Assembly: GCA_937899435.1 (NCBI GenBank)
Contig: CALBQG010000108.1
Location: forward strand, 1 to 42,010
Direction: 5' to 3'
Length of the DNA stretch: 42,010 nucleotides
Source of the DNA: UBA11540 sp003445125
GTDB taxonomy: Bacteria; Bacillota; Clostridia; Oscillospirales; Ruminococcaceae
Shown: in pieces, positions 24,104-31,753 of the stretch
How positions within the stretch are numbered: position 1 is the stretch's first letter
Layout: each line of letters begins with the position of its first letter
Notes under the pieces: model-generated
The model's input: only the letters and a program-made list of their open reading frames with translations
Database searches by the model: none
What the model was told of the DNA's origin: nothing
Program-made: the position numbers and the translations under genes

Positions 24104-26179
24104 ATGCCGAAAGAATACAGCGTAGACGATATCCTCGCCGAAGTTCTCGGCGATCGGGCGACCCGAAAACCCGCTTCAAAACCGATCGGAACGGTTCCGA
24201 AAACGCCTGCGGAGGCGCCTTCCGCAGAAAGCACGGAAAAATCCGTCTTTAAAGTCACTTTTCCGGAGGAACCGAAAAAAACGGTCGCCGAAGAACCCGT
24301 CAAACCCCTCAGCCGTCAGGAAGTTTCCGATGAAGTGAAAAAATTCGTGATGGAAGGACTTAAGAACGGGGAGCAGAGCGCTCCGCTCAAATTTCCCATC
24401 GATGTCGGCGAAGACGAACCGGAAAGCGAAAAAATCGAAGACGACGAGATTGACGATTTTGAAAGCTATTCCCAGAAAGACAGCATTTTTGCCGATCTGC
24501 GGGGACTGCGCAATTCCATTCGCCTGCGCATTGCCGTGACGGCGGTATGCTCCGTGCTTTTGGCGGGAATCACTTTTTTGCAGGTGATTAAGTCCGACTG
24601 GAACATCTTTTTCAACCCCAACACCGACCCGATTTTCTCCGCGGCGATTTCGCTCGTGCTGGTGGCTTTTTCCGTTGCCGTTTGTTATTCGACCTTTGCC
24701 AACGGTCTGTCAGCACTGTTCCGCTTCAAAGCCAACAGCGACACCCTGCCTGCCATGCTTCCGGTGTTCTGTGCGGTTCAGCTGATTACGCTGATGCTGA
24801 CCTCCGGTTCCTATACCACGGTCAATTCCCTTTTCGCACCGCTGGCAACACTGGCACTTCTTTTCAATTCCGTCGGCAAGCAGCTGATGGTTTCGCGCAT
24901 TGCCTCCGGCTTTGCCATGGTGTCCGATCAACACGTGGAAAAATACGCCTGCGATATTGTCGGTGACGCCCGTCTTACCGGAGAAATGACAAAAAATCTC
25001 GACCTTCCTTCCCCGCTCATCTGCATCAGCCGTCCGACGAATTTTCTCTCGGATTTTATTAAAAACTCCTACGCCGAGGATTCTTCCGACTCCGTGTCCC
25101 GCTTCATGGCTCCGATCGTACTGATCGGGTCACTGATGATTGGTGTTCTCAATTTCTTTTTCACCAAAAATTTTGTGCAAGCCATCGACTCCGCCTGTGC
25201 CGCTATGGCACTTGCTACGCCGTTTGCCTCCACAATCTGCTGCAATCTTCCTCTGCTGCGTGCCAACCGGAAAGCGGCGAAGCACGGCGGCATGGTTGCC
25301 GGAATGACGGCGCTGGACACTGTGGGCGAAGCCAGCGCGGTCTATTTCGACTGTGCCGAGCTGTTCAACCGTAATTCCATTTTTCTTCACCACTTTGAGA
25401 CGTTCGGCGACTACAAGATTGACGACTGCATCATTGATGCCGCCAGCATCACCAAAGCCGCCAACATCCCGCTGTGCAACGTCTTTATGAAGATCATTCA
25501 GGACAACGCCCGTTTTCTCAAGCAGGTGGATTCTCTCACTTATGAGGATGAAATGGGACTGAGTGCCTGGGTCGGTTCCAAGCGAATCCTGCTCGGCAAC
25601 CGCGAACTGCTGCGCACGCACGGCATCGACGTACCGTCCCGCGAATTTGAAGCCAAATACAAGCGCGACGGCAGAGAAATCGTCTACCTTGCCAACTCCG
25701 GCGAACTGGCAGCTTTCTTTGTGGTCAGCTACAATGCCGATCCCGAAATCACCGCGATTCTTCAGCGCCTCTCCCGTGCGAAGATCAGCGTTCTGGTGAA
25801 AAATTGCGACTGCAACATTACCGCCCGCAAGCTGACGTACATTTTCAACATTTCCGACGACTATCTGGAAATTGTCCCCAAAATCCTCAGCCAGCAGTGC
25901 GATACTTACTGCGCACAGACCATGACTGCTCCCGCCAAAGCGGCACACAGCGGCGGTCTGCTGTCCTTCATCTCCACGCTGATGGCTTCCATCGCCGCCA
26001 AAAATGCGGTCGGTCTGGCGGTCACTCTGCAGGTCGGCTCGATGATTCTCGGCTTTGCCCTAGTGAGCTTTTTCACCTTTGTCAGCGGACTTACCCAGAT
26101 CAATTTCATCACCGCTTTGGTCTATCAGGCGTTTTGGCTGGTGGCGATTTCCGTGTTTCCGAATCTGAGAAAATATTAA
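24104..26179 (+). CDS. P-type-ATPase-like membrane protein lacking catalytic motifs (pseudo-ATPase)
   Basis: 691 residues from the ATG at 24104 (AAGGA 8 bases upstream; an ATG three codons earlier overlaps the rlmB stop). A charged cytoplasmic tail (about 1-135, rich in Glu/Lys/Pro) precedes six or more membrane helices. The core follows a P1-type ATPase plan: LTGEM (Thr292-Glu294, like the TGE loop), MALATPFAS (368-376, like CALGLATP), KHGGMVAGMTALDTVGEA, then YFDCAELF, where DKTGT should be (Asp416). LLGNRELLRTHGI and GELAAFFVVSYNAD resemble the nucleotide domain. LVKNCDCNITA (566-568 KNC) replaces MLTGDN, and no GDGIND follows. It cannot autophosphorylate as a normal pump. Role unknown. 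Confidence 0.75.
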   Translation: MPKEYSVDDILAEVLGDRATRKPASKPIGTVPKTPAEAPSAESTEKSVFKVTFPEEPKKTVAEEPVKPLSRQEVSDEVKKFVMEGLKNGEQSAPLKFPIDVGEDEPESEKIEDDEIDDFESYSQKDSIFADLRGLRNSIRLRIAVTAVCSVLLAGITFLQVIKSDWNIFFNPNTDPIFSAAISLVLVAFSVAVCYSTFANGLSALFRFKANSDTLPAMLPVFCAVQLITLMLTSGSYTTVNSLFAPLATLALLFNSVGKQLMVSRIASGFAMVSDQHVEKYACDIVGDARLTGEMTKNLDLPSPLICISRPTNFLSDFIKNSYAEDSSDSVSRFMAPIVLIGSLMIGVLNFFFTKNFVQAIDSACAAMALATPFASTICCNLPLLRANRKAAKHGGMVAGMTALDTVGEASAVYFDCAELFNRNSIFLHHFETFGDYKIDDCIIDAASITKAANIPLCNVFMKIIQDNARFLKQVDSLTYEDEMGLSAWVGSKRILLGNRELLRTHGIDVPSREFEAKYKRDGREIVYLANSGELAAFFVVSYNADPEITAILQRLSRAKISVLVKNCDCNITARKLTYIFNISDDYLEIVPKILSQQCDTYCAQTMTAPAKAAHSGGLLSFISTLMASIAAKNAVGLAVTLQVGSMILGFALVSFFTFVSGLTQINFITALVYQAFWLVAISVFPNLRKY

Positions 26180-26200
26180 AACTGAAACGGAGGCTGTCCT

Positions 26201-27469
26201 TTGAAAAAAGTTCTTTGGATCCTCCTTGCTGTGTTTGCAACAGCCGCGGTCATCTTTTTGCCGCGGCTGTTTTCCCGCAAGGAGCCGAATTTTCCCGTCT
26301 CGTCCGAACCCGCTTCTTCCGTCGATTTTGACAGTGATGCGGCACTTTCGCGTTTGCAGATGACCGTCGGCGAGCTTTCTCTGCGTCCGCAATCCGCCGA
26401 AATGACCGTGAACGGCGCGGTGCATCACTTGGACAATGACGATGAAATTCCGCGAATCTCCATGGATTTCGCCGATTTTTCGCCTGTGTTTTCCGTACAG
26501 CCGATTGCCCTTGAAATTTCGGTTCGCTTTGAAGGCGGGCTCTTGTTCAGCGGCTCGGCGGACGAACTGCGCGCATTGGTACCGGAACACAACGGGGACT
26601 ACACCCTCTTTCTCACTGCCGAATTCGACAGCGACGACCTTCGTGCGACGGCGTCGTATGTGCTGACACTGACAATCGACTCCGTGCAGGAAATCACGGT
26701 TTCCTCCGACACGGTGCTTCAGGGAAACTTTCTGACCGTCACTGCCCAAAACGTCAGTCAACCCACCGTCTCCACCTCCCTGTCCTTTGAACCGCACTGC
26801 TTTTTCAACGGGACTGCCTATGTCACCTTTATTCCCGTCGGGTACAAAACCAAACCCGGCGACTACACGGTATCGGTCAAATCCGCCGAGCTTTCGCGCG
26901 AGTTTACCGTTCATGTGGAAAAATACGATTTCGACGTCCAGCATATGTACATTGACGAAGAAATCGCCGACAGCACCGTCGGCAGCGACACTGCCAACTG
27001 GGAGCTGTACAGTGCCATGAAAGAGCCGAAGGCGCTTTGCGACGACACCTACTATCCCGAAGGCGAATTTCTCTGGCCGGTCAGAGGCGAAATCACCACT
27101 GAGTTCGGAATGATCCGCTATGTCAACGATCAGGAATCCTCCTCCCGTCACAGCGGCATCGACATTGCCGCCGACGAGGGCACACCCATCGTTGCTACCA
27201 ACAACGGTCGAGTCGTGCTGGCGCAGTTTTTGCAGATGACCGGAAACACCGTAGTGATCGAGCACGGCTACGGTCTGAAAAGCATTTACTATCACATGAG
27301 CGAGCTTGACTGCAAGGTCGGCGACATGGTGAAAAAAGGCGACGTCATCGGAAAGGTCGGTTCCACCGGATTTTCCACCGGTCCTCACCTGCATTTTTCC
27401 ATGGCGGTCAACACCGTTTGGATCAATCCGTGGCAATTCATCGACGAAAGTCTGAGGGACGACGCATGA
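26201..27469 (+). CDS. Membrane-anchored M23 family metallopeptidase (LytM-type)
   Basis: 422 residues from a TTG start with GGAGG 7 bases upstream. An N-terminal anchor helix (LWILLAVFATAAVIFLP) is followed by about 270 residues of beta-rich extracellular domains. The C-terminal LytM/M23 domain has RHSGIDIAADEGTP (zinc ligands His and Asp), YYHMSELDCKVGDMVKKGD and STGPHLHFSM (HxH). Such enzymes cut peptidoglycan peptides or, if inactive, activate amidases. All zinc residues are present here, so it should be active. It follows the pseudo-ATPase by 21 bases and overlaps the radical-SAM gene by 4 bases. Confidence 0.92.
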   Translation: MKKVLWILLAVFATAAVIFLPRLFSRKEPNFPVSSEPASSVDFDSDAALSRLQMTVGELSLRPQSAEMTVNGAVHHLDNDDEIPRISMDFADFSPVFSVQPIALEISVRFEGGLLFSGSADELRALVPEHNGDYTLFLTAEFDSDDLRATASYVLTLTIDSVQEITVSSDTVLQGNFLTVTAQNVSQPTVSTSLSFEPHCFFNGTAYVTFIPVGYKTKPGDYTVSVKSAELSREFTVHVEKYDFDVQHMYIDEEIADSTVGSDTANWELYSAMKEPKALCDDTYYPEGEFLWPVRGEITTEFGMIRYVNDQESSSRHSGIDIAADEGTPIVATNNGRVVLAQFLQMTGNTVVIEHGYGLKSIYYHMSELDCKVGDMVKKGDVIGKVGSTGFSTGPHLHFSMAVNTVWINPWQFIDESLRDDA

Positions 27470-28359
27470 ACCTTTACGAGCACTGCACTCTCTGTCCCCG
27501 CGCGTGCGGCGTGAACCGCACGCGCGGGGAACGGGGGTTCTGCGGCGCTGACGACAGGCTGAAGGTCGCCCGCGCCGCGCTGCATTTCTGGGAAGAACCG
27601 TGTCTGTCCGGAAAAAGAGGCTCCGGCACGGTGTTTTTCTCTCACTGCAATCTTCGCTGCTGCTACTGCCAAAACCGCGAAATCAGCAGCGGCGGATTCG
27701 GCAAAGAAATCAGCACCGAACGACTGGCGAAAATTTTCCTTTCCTTGCAGGCACAGGGCGCGCACAACATCAATCTTGTCACCCCGACGCAGTACTACCC
27801 GCACATTATACAGGCGCTGAGGCTTGCCAAAAAGCAAGGACTCTCGCTTCCGATTGTCTGCAACAGCGGCGGGTATGAGTGCGTAAAAACGCTGAAAGAG
27901 CTCGACGGACTGATTGACATTTATCTGCCGGATTTCAAGTATTACGACGAGCGGTATGCCCTTCGGTATTCCGCTGCCCCGCACTATATGGAAATTGCCG
28001 CCGCCACAGTGGAGGAAATGCTGCGGCAAACGGGAACCCCGCAATTTGACGGCGAAGGCATGATGCAAAAGGGCGTGATTGTGCGGCACTTAGCACTTCC
28101 GGGGTTGTCCGACGATTCCAAGCGGGTGGTGAAATTTCTTGACCGCACGTTCGGCAACCGCATCATCATGAGTCTGATGAGCCAATACACCCCGCCGAAA
28201 GACATTGCTTTTCCCGAGTTGTCCTCCCCGCTTGCGCGTGACGATTACGACGATCTGGTAGAGTATGCCCAACTGATCGGCGTGGAAAACGCCTATGTTC
28301 AGGAAGAAGGCTGCGCCGAAGAGAGCTTTATTCCGCCGTTTGATCTGACCGGAGTGTGA
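27466..28359 (+). CDS. Radical-SAM protein, PFL-activase-like (PflX/COG1313-type)
   Basis: 297 residues. The ATG overlaps the M23 stop (ATGA). N-terminal Cys residues CTLCPRACGVNRTRGERGFC form a first cluster region. HCNLRCCYCQNREI gives the radical-SAM CxxxCxxC (Cys61, 65, 68). NLVTPTQYYPHI, CNSGGYE and YLPDFKYYD are typical of the family related to pyruvate-formate-lyase activating enzymes and to AmmeMemoRadiSam proteins. The substrate is unknown, and no glycyl-radical enzyme is encoded nearby. Confidence 0.88.
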   Translation: MNLYEHCTLCPRACGVNRTRGERGFCGADDRLKVARAALHFWEEPCLSGKRGSGTVFFSHCNLRCCYCQNREISSGGFGKEISTERLAKIFLSLQAQGAHNINLVTPTQYYPHIIQALRLAKKQGLSLPIVCNSGGYECVKTLKELDGLIDIYLPDFKYYDERYALRYSAAPHYMEIAAATVEEMLRQTGTPQFDGEGMMQKGVIVRHLALPGLSDDSKRVVKFLDRTFGNRIIMSLMSQYTPPKDIAFPELSSPLARDDYDDLVEYAQLIGVENAYVQEEGCAEESFIPPFDLTGV

Positions 28360-28363
28360 TGAT

Positions 28364-28713
28364 ATGAACAGAAAAGAACTGGAAGAGATTATTTTTCAGA
28401 CCTACGGTATTTCTCCCGACTACCCTTGGGCTTCCACGCCGTGTTCCGTCATCCGGACAACCGCAAATGGTTTGCGCTGGTGATGAATCTTCCGCGTCGG
28501 CTTCTCGGATTGCCGGGCGACGGAACGATCGACGTGGTCAACCTCAAGTGCGACCCGCTGTTGATCGGTTCTCTGCGTGCCGAAGCGGGGTTCTTCCCCG
28601 CCTATCACATGAACAAGGACCGTTGGATCACCGCCGCATTGGATGCAAGTGCAGACGACGACAAGCTGCGGTTTCTTCTGTCGTTGAGTTTTGATGCCAC
28701 AAAATCTGCATGA
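28364..28713 (+). CDS. MmcQ/YjbR family protein, apparently frameshifted
   Basis: The start ATG at 28364 follows the radical-SAM stop by 4 bases and gives MNRKELEEIIFQTYGISPDY, then PW, matching the family N-terminus. This frame ends at 28483. The remainder of the family (VFRHPDNRKWFALVM, VNLKCDPLLIGSLRAEAGFF, PAYHMNKDRWI) is in the -1 frame, up to 28713. An extra G in the GGG run at 28428-28430 would restore YPWGFHAVFRHPDNRKWFAL. So it is either an assembly error or a recent lesion. MmcQ-like domains have a CyaY-like fold and probably bind DNA; the function is unproven. A terminator follows. Confidence 0.75.
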
Positions 28714-28720
28714 AATTCTT

Positions 28721-28756
28721 GCGGGCACCCGCCTTCGGCGGGTGCCCGCATTTTTT
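28721..28756 (+). terminator. Strong terminator ending the long plus-strand array
   Basis: A 13-bp GC-rich stem (28721-28733 with 28737-28749, TTC loop) runs into TTTTTT at 28751-28756, 7 bases after the MmcQ-like stop. Confidence 0.92.
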
Positions 28757-28801
28757 GCCCTTTCCATCCGCAGAAAAGCGACCGTTCTTTTATAAAAAGC
28801 C

Positions 28802-28830
28802 TTGACACCCGACCGATCGGTAGGTATAAT
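28802..28830 (+). promoter_or_regulatory. Perfect consensus promoter with embedded TetR-type operator
   Basis: -35 TTGACA (28802-28807), 17-bp spacer, -10 TATAAT (28825-28830). The spacer holds the perfect palindrome ACCGATCGGT (28812-28821), flanked by ACC and GGT-like arms. Repressor bound there would block polymerase, so the downstream TetR gene is probably autorepressed. Confidence 0.88.
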
Positions 28831-28886
28831 AGAATCAGCGTGAAATTCCAAATTCAGCACGCAAATCACAAAAAGGAAGAGCAGCA

Positions 28887-29507
28887 TTGGAAAAAACAAG
28901 CACAAAACAGGCAATTCTCGAAGCGGCGCTTGATCTGTTTTCCGTACAGGGGTTTGAAGGCACCTCCGTTTCGCAGATCGCCGATGCCGTCGGCATCCGA
29001 AAAGCCTCGCTTTACAGCCATTTCGAAAGCAAACAGGCACTTTTAGATGCATTATTGCAGGAAACGCTGAAGGGGTATCGGGAACATTCCGTTTTCGCGA
29101 CCGCCGATTGCGGCAATTCGGAATTTACGGACAAAATAAAACACATAACCGCGGAAAAAGCGTCCCAAATGGTTCGGGAACATATCCGCTACATTCTGCA
29201 CGATCCGCACATCAGCAAAGGGCGAAAAATGCTCGTCATCGAACAGTTTCGCAATCCCGAGCTTTCCGCGCTGTTCACCACGCAGAATTACACCGCTGTC
29301 ATGCAATATTTTTCCAAACTGACCGAGCTTCTCATTCGGGAAGGTGTTTTCAAAGAGGACGACCCGGAGATCATGGCGGCTCAACTCTGCCTTCCGATTT
29401 CCGCCTGGATTTCCCTTTGCGACCGACACCCGTCGCTGGAGCCGCAGGTCATGGAAACGGTGGATCGACACATCCGACAGTTTTTTGAAATCTACGGAAA
29501 GCAATAA
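28887..29507 (+). CDS. TetR/AcrR family transcriptional regulator
   Basis: 206 residues from a TTG start with GGAAGAG 6 bases upstream. The N-terminal helix-turn-helix is standard: KQAILEAALDLFSVQGFEGT, SVSQIADAVGIRKASLYSHF, ESKQALLDALLQ. The C-terminal ligand domain (about 70-206) is not specific enough to name the effector. The operator palindrome in its own promoter indicates autoregulation. No efflux pump follows; the next genes are a small anchored protein and a phosphatidyltransferase, which may be co-transcribed since I see no terminator between. Confidence 0.92.
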   Translation: MEKTSTKQAILEAALDLFSVQGFEGTSVSQIADAVGIRKASLYSHFESKQALLDALLQETLKGYREHSVFATADCGNSEFTDKIKHITAEKASQMVREHIRYILHDPHISKGRKMLVIEQFRNPELSALFTTQNYTAVMQYFSKLTELLIREGVFKEDDPEIMAAQLCLPISAWISLCDRHPSLEPQVMETVDRHIRQFFEIYGKQ

Positions 29508-29616
29508 ATCCTCCCGACACACGGCACTTTGGCTGCTGTATGGGTATTTTCTCCGTACCTCCCACGGCGTGACTGCTGTTCGGATGCGGAGAATTTCATT
29601 GAAAAGGCGGTTTTTT

Positions 29617-30012
29617 ATGACAAAACGCAAAATTCTCCTTCTTGTCGGCCTTTTCCTATTGGTGGTGTTCGCGGGAATTGCCGTATATTTTTCACAGGCG
29701 CCCGCTTTCACGGGAGAACGGATCAAAAATCCGGACGCTTATCTGCTCGACATCCGAAAGATGAACGGCACAGATTCGCACACACTTTCTCTCCTCGAAA
29801 ACGACCGTCTTGCAGTGCATTTTTCTGACGTCAAAGGTTCTCTGCGTTTGGAAATCAGGGCATCGGACGGCACGGCGCTTTACAGCGGGGACGGCAAAAC
29901 CGCCGAGGATTTTACCGTGAACATCCCGAATGACGGAATTTATACCCTCTCGGTTCAGGCAAAAAATGCCTCCGGAAGCCTTTCCGTACAGCGAATTCCC
30001 ACGGAGCAATAA
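29617..30012 (+). CDS. Small membrane-anchored extracellular protein, unrecognised
   Basis: 131 residues from the ATG at 29617, with AAAAGGCGG upstream. An N-terminal membrane helix (ILLLVGLFLLVVFAGIAVYF) without a lipobox is followed by about 105 residues predicted as beta-sandwich (LAVHFSDVKGSLRLEIRASD, then DFTVNIPNDGIYTLSVQA), which resembles a small Ig-like or carbohydrate-binding module. No family recognised. Three bases separate it from the downstream phosphatidyltransferase gene, so the two are probably expressed together. Confidence 0.7.
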   Translation: MTKRKILLLVGLFLLVVFAGIAVYFSQAPAFTGERIKNPDAYLLDIRKMNGTDSHTLSLLENDRLAVHFSDVKGSLRLEIRASDGTALYSGDGKTAEDFTVNIPNDGIYTLSVQAKNASGSLSVQRIPTEQ

Positions 30013-30015
30013 CGT

Positions 30016-30618
30016 ATGAACAAAGACATTTCTCACCGTTGGAATGCCGCAGACACCGTAACCTCTCTGCGGATCATTTTTTCTCTCTTTCTTCCGTTTC
30101 TTCCTTTATACTCTTTTTGGTTCTTTTTTGTCTACACCCTGACCGGGCTGACCGACGCGCTTGACGGTTTCATTGCCAGAAAAACCGGCACTGCCGGCAG
30201 CTTCGGTGCAAAGCTGGACAGCATCGCCGACCTTGTGTTTTACACCGTTATGCTGGTTCGATTCGTTCCGACGCTATGGCAGGCTCTCCCGCGCGCCATA
30301 TGGTACGCCGTGGCGGCGGTTCTCGCCGTTCGCCTTGCCGCCTATCTCACGGCGGCGGTCAAGTATCACCGTTTTGCCTCCCTGCACACATGGCTCAACA
30401 AAGTGACCGGTGCGGCGGTGTTCTTGCTGCCGTTTGCGCTTGTTGTCCGTTGGGAAGTGCCTTACTGCATCGTGGTATGCGCGCTGGGGCTGATTGCTTC
30501 TGCGGAGGAATTGTGGATTCATCTGATCCAAAAGGAATATGACGAGAACCAAAAGTCTGTATTTTTCACCGGAAGCAAACAGACAAAAGACAGCACAAAA
30601 CGTCGGGAAAAAGTGTGA
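30016..30618 (+). CDS. CDP-alcohol phosphatidyltransferase family membrane protein
   Basis: 200 residues with several membrane helices. The family signature is complete: D47-A-L-D50-G51-F-I-A54-R55, then G64, D68 and D72 (DGx2ARx8Gx3Dx3D). These residues bind metal and the CDP-diacylglycerol headgroup. Members make phosphatidylglycerol-phosphate, phosphatidylserine or cardiolipin; the alcohol cannot be told from the sequence. The C-terminus is basic and cytoplasmic. It probably shares the transcript with the small anchored protein before it and possibly the TetR gene, which would link membrane lipid synthesis to that regulator. Confidence 0.9.
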   Translation: MNKDISHRWNAADTVTSLRIIFSLFLPFLPLYSFWFFFVYTLTGLTDALDGFIARKTGTAGSFGAKLDSIADLVFYTVMLVRFVPTLWQALPRAIWYAVAAVLAVRLAAYLTAAVKYHRFASLHTWLNKVTGAAVFLLPFALVVRWEVPYCIVVCALGLIASAEELWIHLIQKEYDENQKSVFFTGSKQTKDSTKRREKV

Positions 30619-30627
30619 GCTTTCCGA

Positions 30628-30633
30628 TATAAT
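30628..30633 (+). promoter_or_regulatory. Probable -10 box for the AraC-type gene
   Basis: TATAAT at 30628-30633, 31 bases before the ATG. The -35 region is poor (GGGAAA), so this promoter may need an activator, plausibly the AraC-type protein itself. Confidence 0.5.
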
Positions 30634-30664
30634 AGAGACACAGTAAGGCAAAGGAGGGGTTTTC

Positions 30665-31522
30665 ATGGAATGGATGCGCATCATCGGCGATTCCGTACAG
30701 TACATTGAGCAACACATCACCGAGGATCTTTCTGCGGAAGAAATCGCAAAGGCTTCCCACGTTTCTCCCTTCTACTTTCAGAAGGGCTTTGCGATGCTCT
30801 GCGGCTTCACGGTATCGGAATACATCCGCAGCCGTCGGCTCGCACTCGCGGGAAAAGACCTTGTCTCAACCGACGAAAAAGTGATTGACATTGCTCTGAA
30901 GTACGGGTACGATTCTCCGGACAGCTTCACCAAAGCGTTCACGCGATTCCACGGAATCACCCCGGCAAGCGCCCGAAAGGACGGCGCGGTGCTGAAATCC
31001 TTTGCTCCGCTGAAAATCAGGTTTTCTCTTGAAGGAGGCTATCTTATGGATTACAGAATCGTCAGCAAGGACGCGTTTTCCGTGCTCGGAAACGCCAAAA
31101 CATTCCTTTACGAGGGGGCAAAAGCATGGATACCGCAGTTTTGGAAGGAGCACTTTTCTCAAGGCAAGGGAGCAGTGGTACACGGGACATACGGAATCAA
31201 CATTGACAGCACGATGGGTCACGAGAGCTTTGAATATCTGATTGCCGATCCGTACACAACGGGCGCTCCTGTGCCGCAGGAATTTACGGTTCGGACGATC
31301 CCCGCGTTTACATGGGCGGTTTTCCCCTGCATCGGACCGATGCCGAACGCATTGCAGGATGTCAACACCCGTATTTTCACGGAATGGCTGCCGTCGATGA
31401 AGGAGTATGAATTTGCGGCAGGGTACTGTATAGAGTACTACGACGATCCTTCCAAGTACGAAAAGGGGACTATGGACGACAAGTATCTCTGCGAAATCTG
31501 GATTCCCGTCAAAAAGAAATGA
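30665..31522 (+). CDS. AraC-family regulator with GyrI-like effector-binding domain
   Basis: 285 residues, strong AAAGGAGGGG site. The N-terminal ~105 residues are a double helix-turn-helix AraC domain (DLSAEEIAKASHVSPFYFQK, then VIDIALKYGYDSPDSFTKAF and TRFHGITPASAR). The C-terminal part (about 125-285; MDYRIVSKDAFSVLGNAKTF, FTVRTIPAFTWAVFPCIGPM, EIWIPVKKK) is the GyrI/SOUL-type ligand pocket, as in Rob or BmrR. The protein therefore senses a small hydrophobic or cationic ligand and activates genes such as efflux systems; none is adjacent. A terminator follows at once. Confidence 0.92.
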   Translation: MEWMRIIGDSVQYIEQHITEDLSAEEIAKASHVSPFYFQKGFAMLCGFTVSEYIRSRRLALAGKDLVSTDEKVIDIALKYGYDSPDSFTKAFTRFHGITPASARKDGAVLKSFAPLKIRFSLEGGYLMDYRIVSKDAFSVLGNAKTFLYEGAKAWIPQFWKEHFSQGKGAVVHGTYGINIDSTMGHESFEYLIADPYTTGAPVPQEFTVRTIPAFTWAVFPCIGPMPNALQDVNTRIFTEWLPSMKEYEFAAGYCIEYYDDPSKYEKGTMDDKYLCEIWIPVKKK

Positions 31523-31560
31523 ACTTCTTCCGCGCGCCGAATCGGCGCGCGGAAGAAGTT
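31522..31560 (+). terminator. Terminator hairpin after the AraC-type gene
   Basis: An 18-bp perfect stem (31522-31539 with 31543-31560, AAT loop) begins at the stop codon and is followed by TTTTC. Confidence 0.8.
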
Positions 31561-31622
31561 TTCTCAGCTTTCCCGCAGCCTGCAAACAGGATGTTCAAAA
31601 CTGCCGCACGTTCTTTGTTTTC

Positions 31623-31658
31623 CCCGCCGCCCCGCGCGAAATCGCGCGGGGCGGCGGG
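31623..31658. repeat. Very GC-rich 17-bp hairpin
   Basis: Arms 31623-31639 and 31642-31658 pair perfectly around a two-base loop. The T tract is weak. It is the middle member of three hairpins between the convergent AraC-type and PFOR genes. Confidence 0.75.
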
Positions 31659-31697
31659 CGTTTTCTTCGATTTGCCGCAAATTCATTTTCCCGAACC

Positions 31698-31728
31698 AAA
31701 AAACGGGCACCCGCTCTCGCGGGTGCCC
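31698..31728 (-). terminator. Terminator of the PFOR gene (bidirectional)
   Basis: A 10-bp stem (31705-31714 with 31719-31728) is followed on the minus strand by six Ts (31698-31703) and on the plus strand by TTTTT. It lies 26 bases after the PFOR stop. Confidence 0.85.
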
Positions 31729-31753
31729 ATTTTTATTGCATGAATGAGGAAAA

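Noticed and set aside
28426..28713. Treating the MmcQ-like body as an independent gene starting at TTG 28426
   Set aside because: There is no ribosome binding site, and the missing family N-terminus is present directly upstream in another frame.
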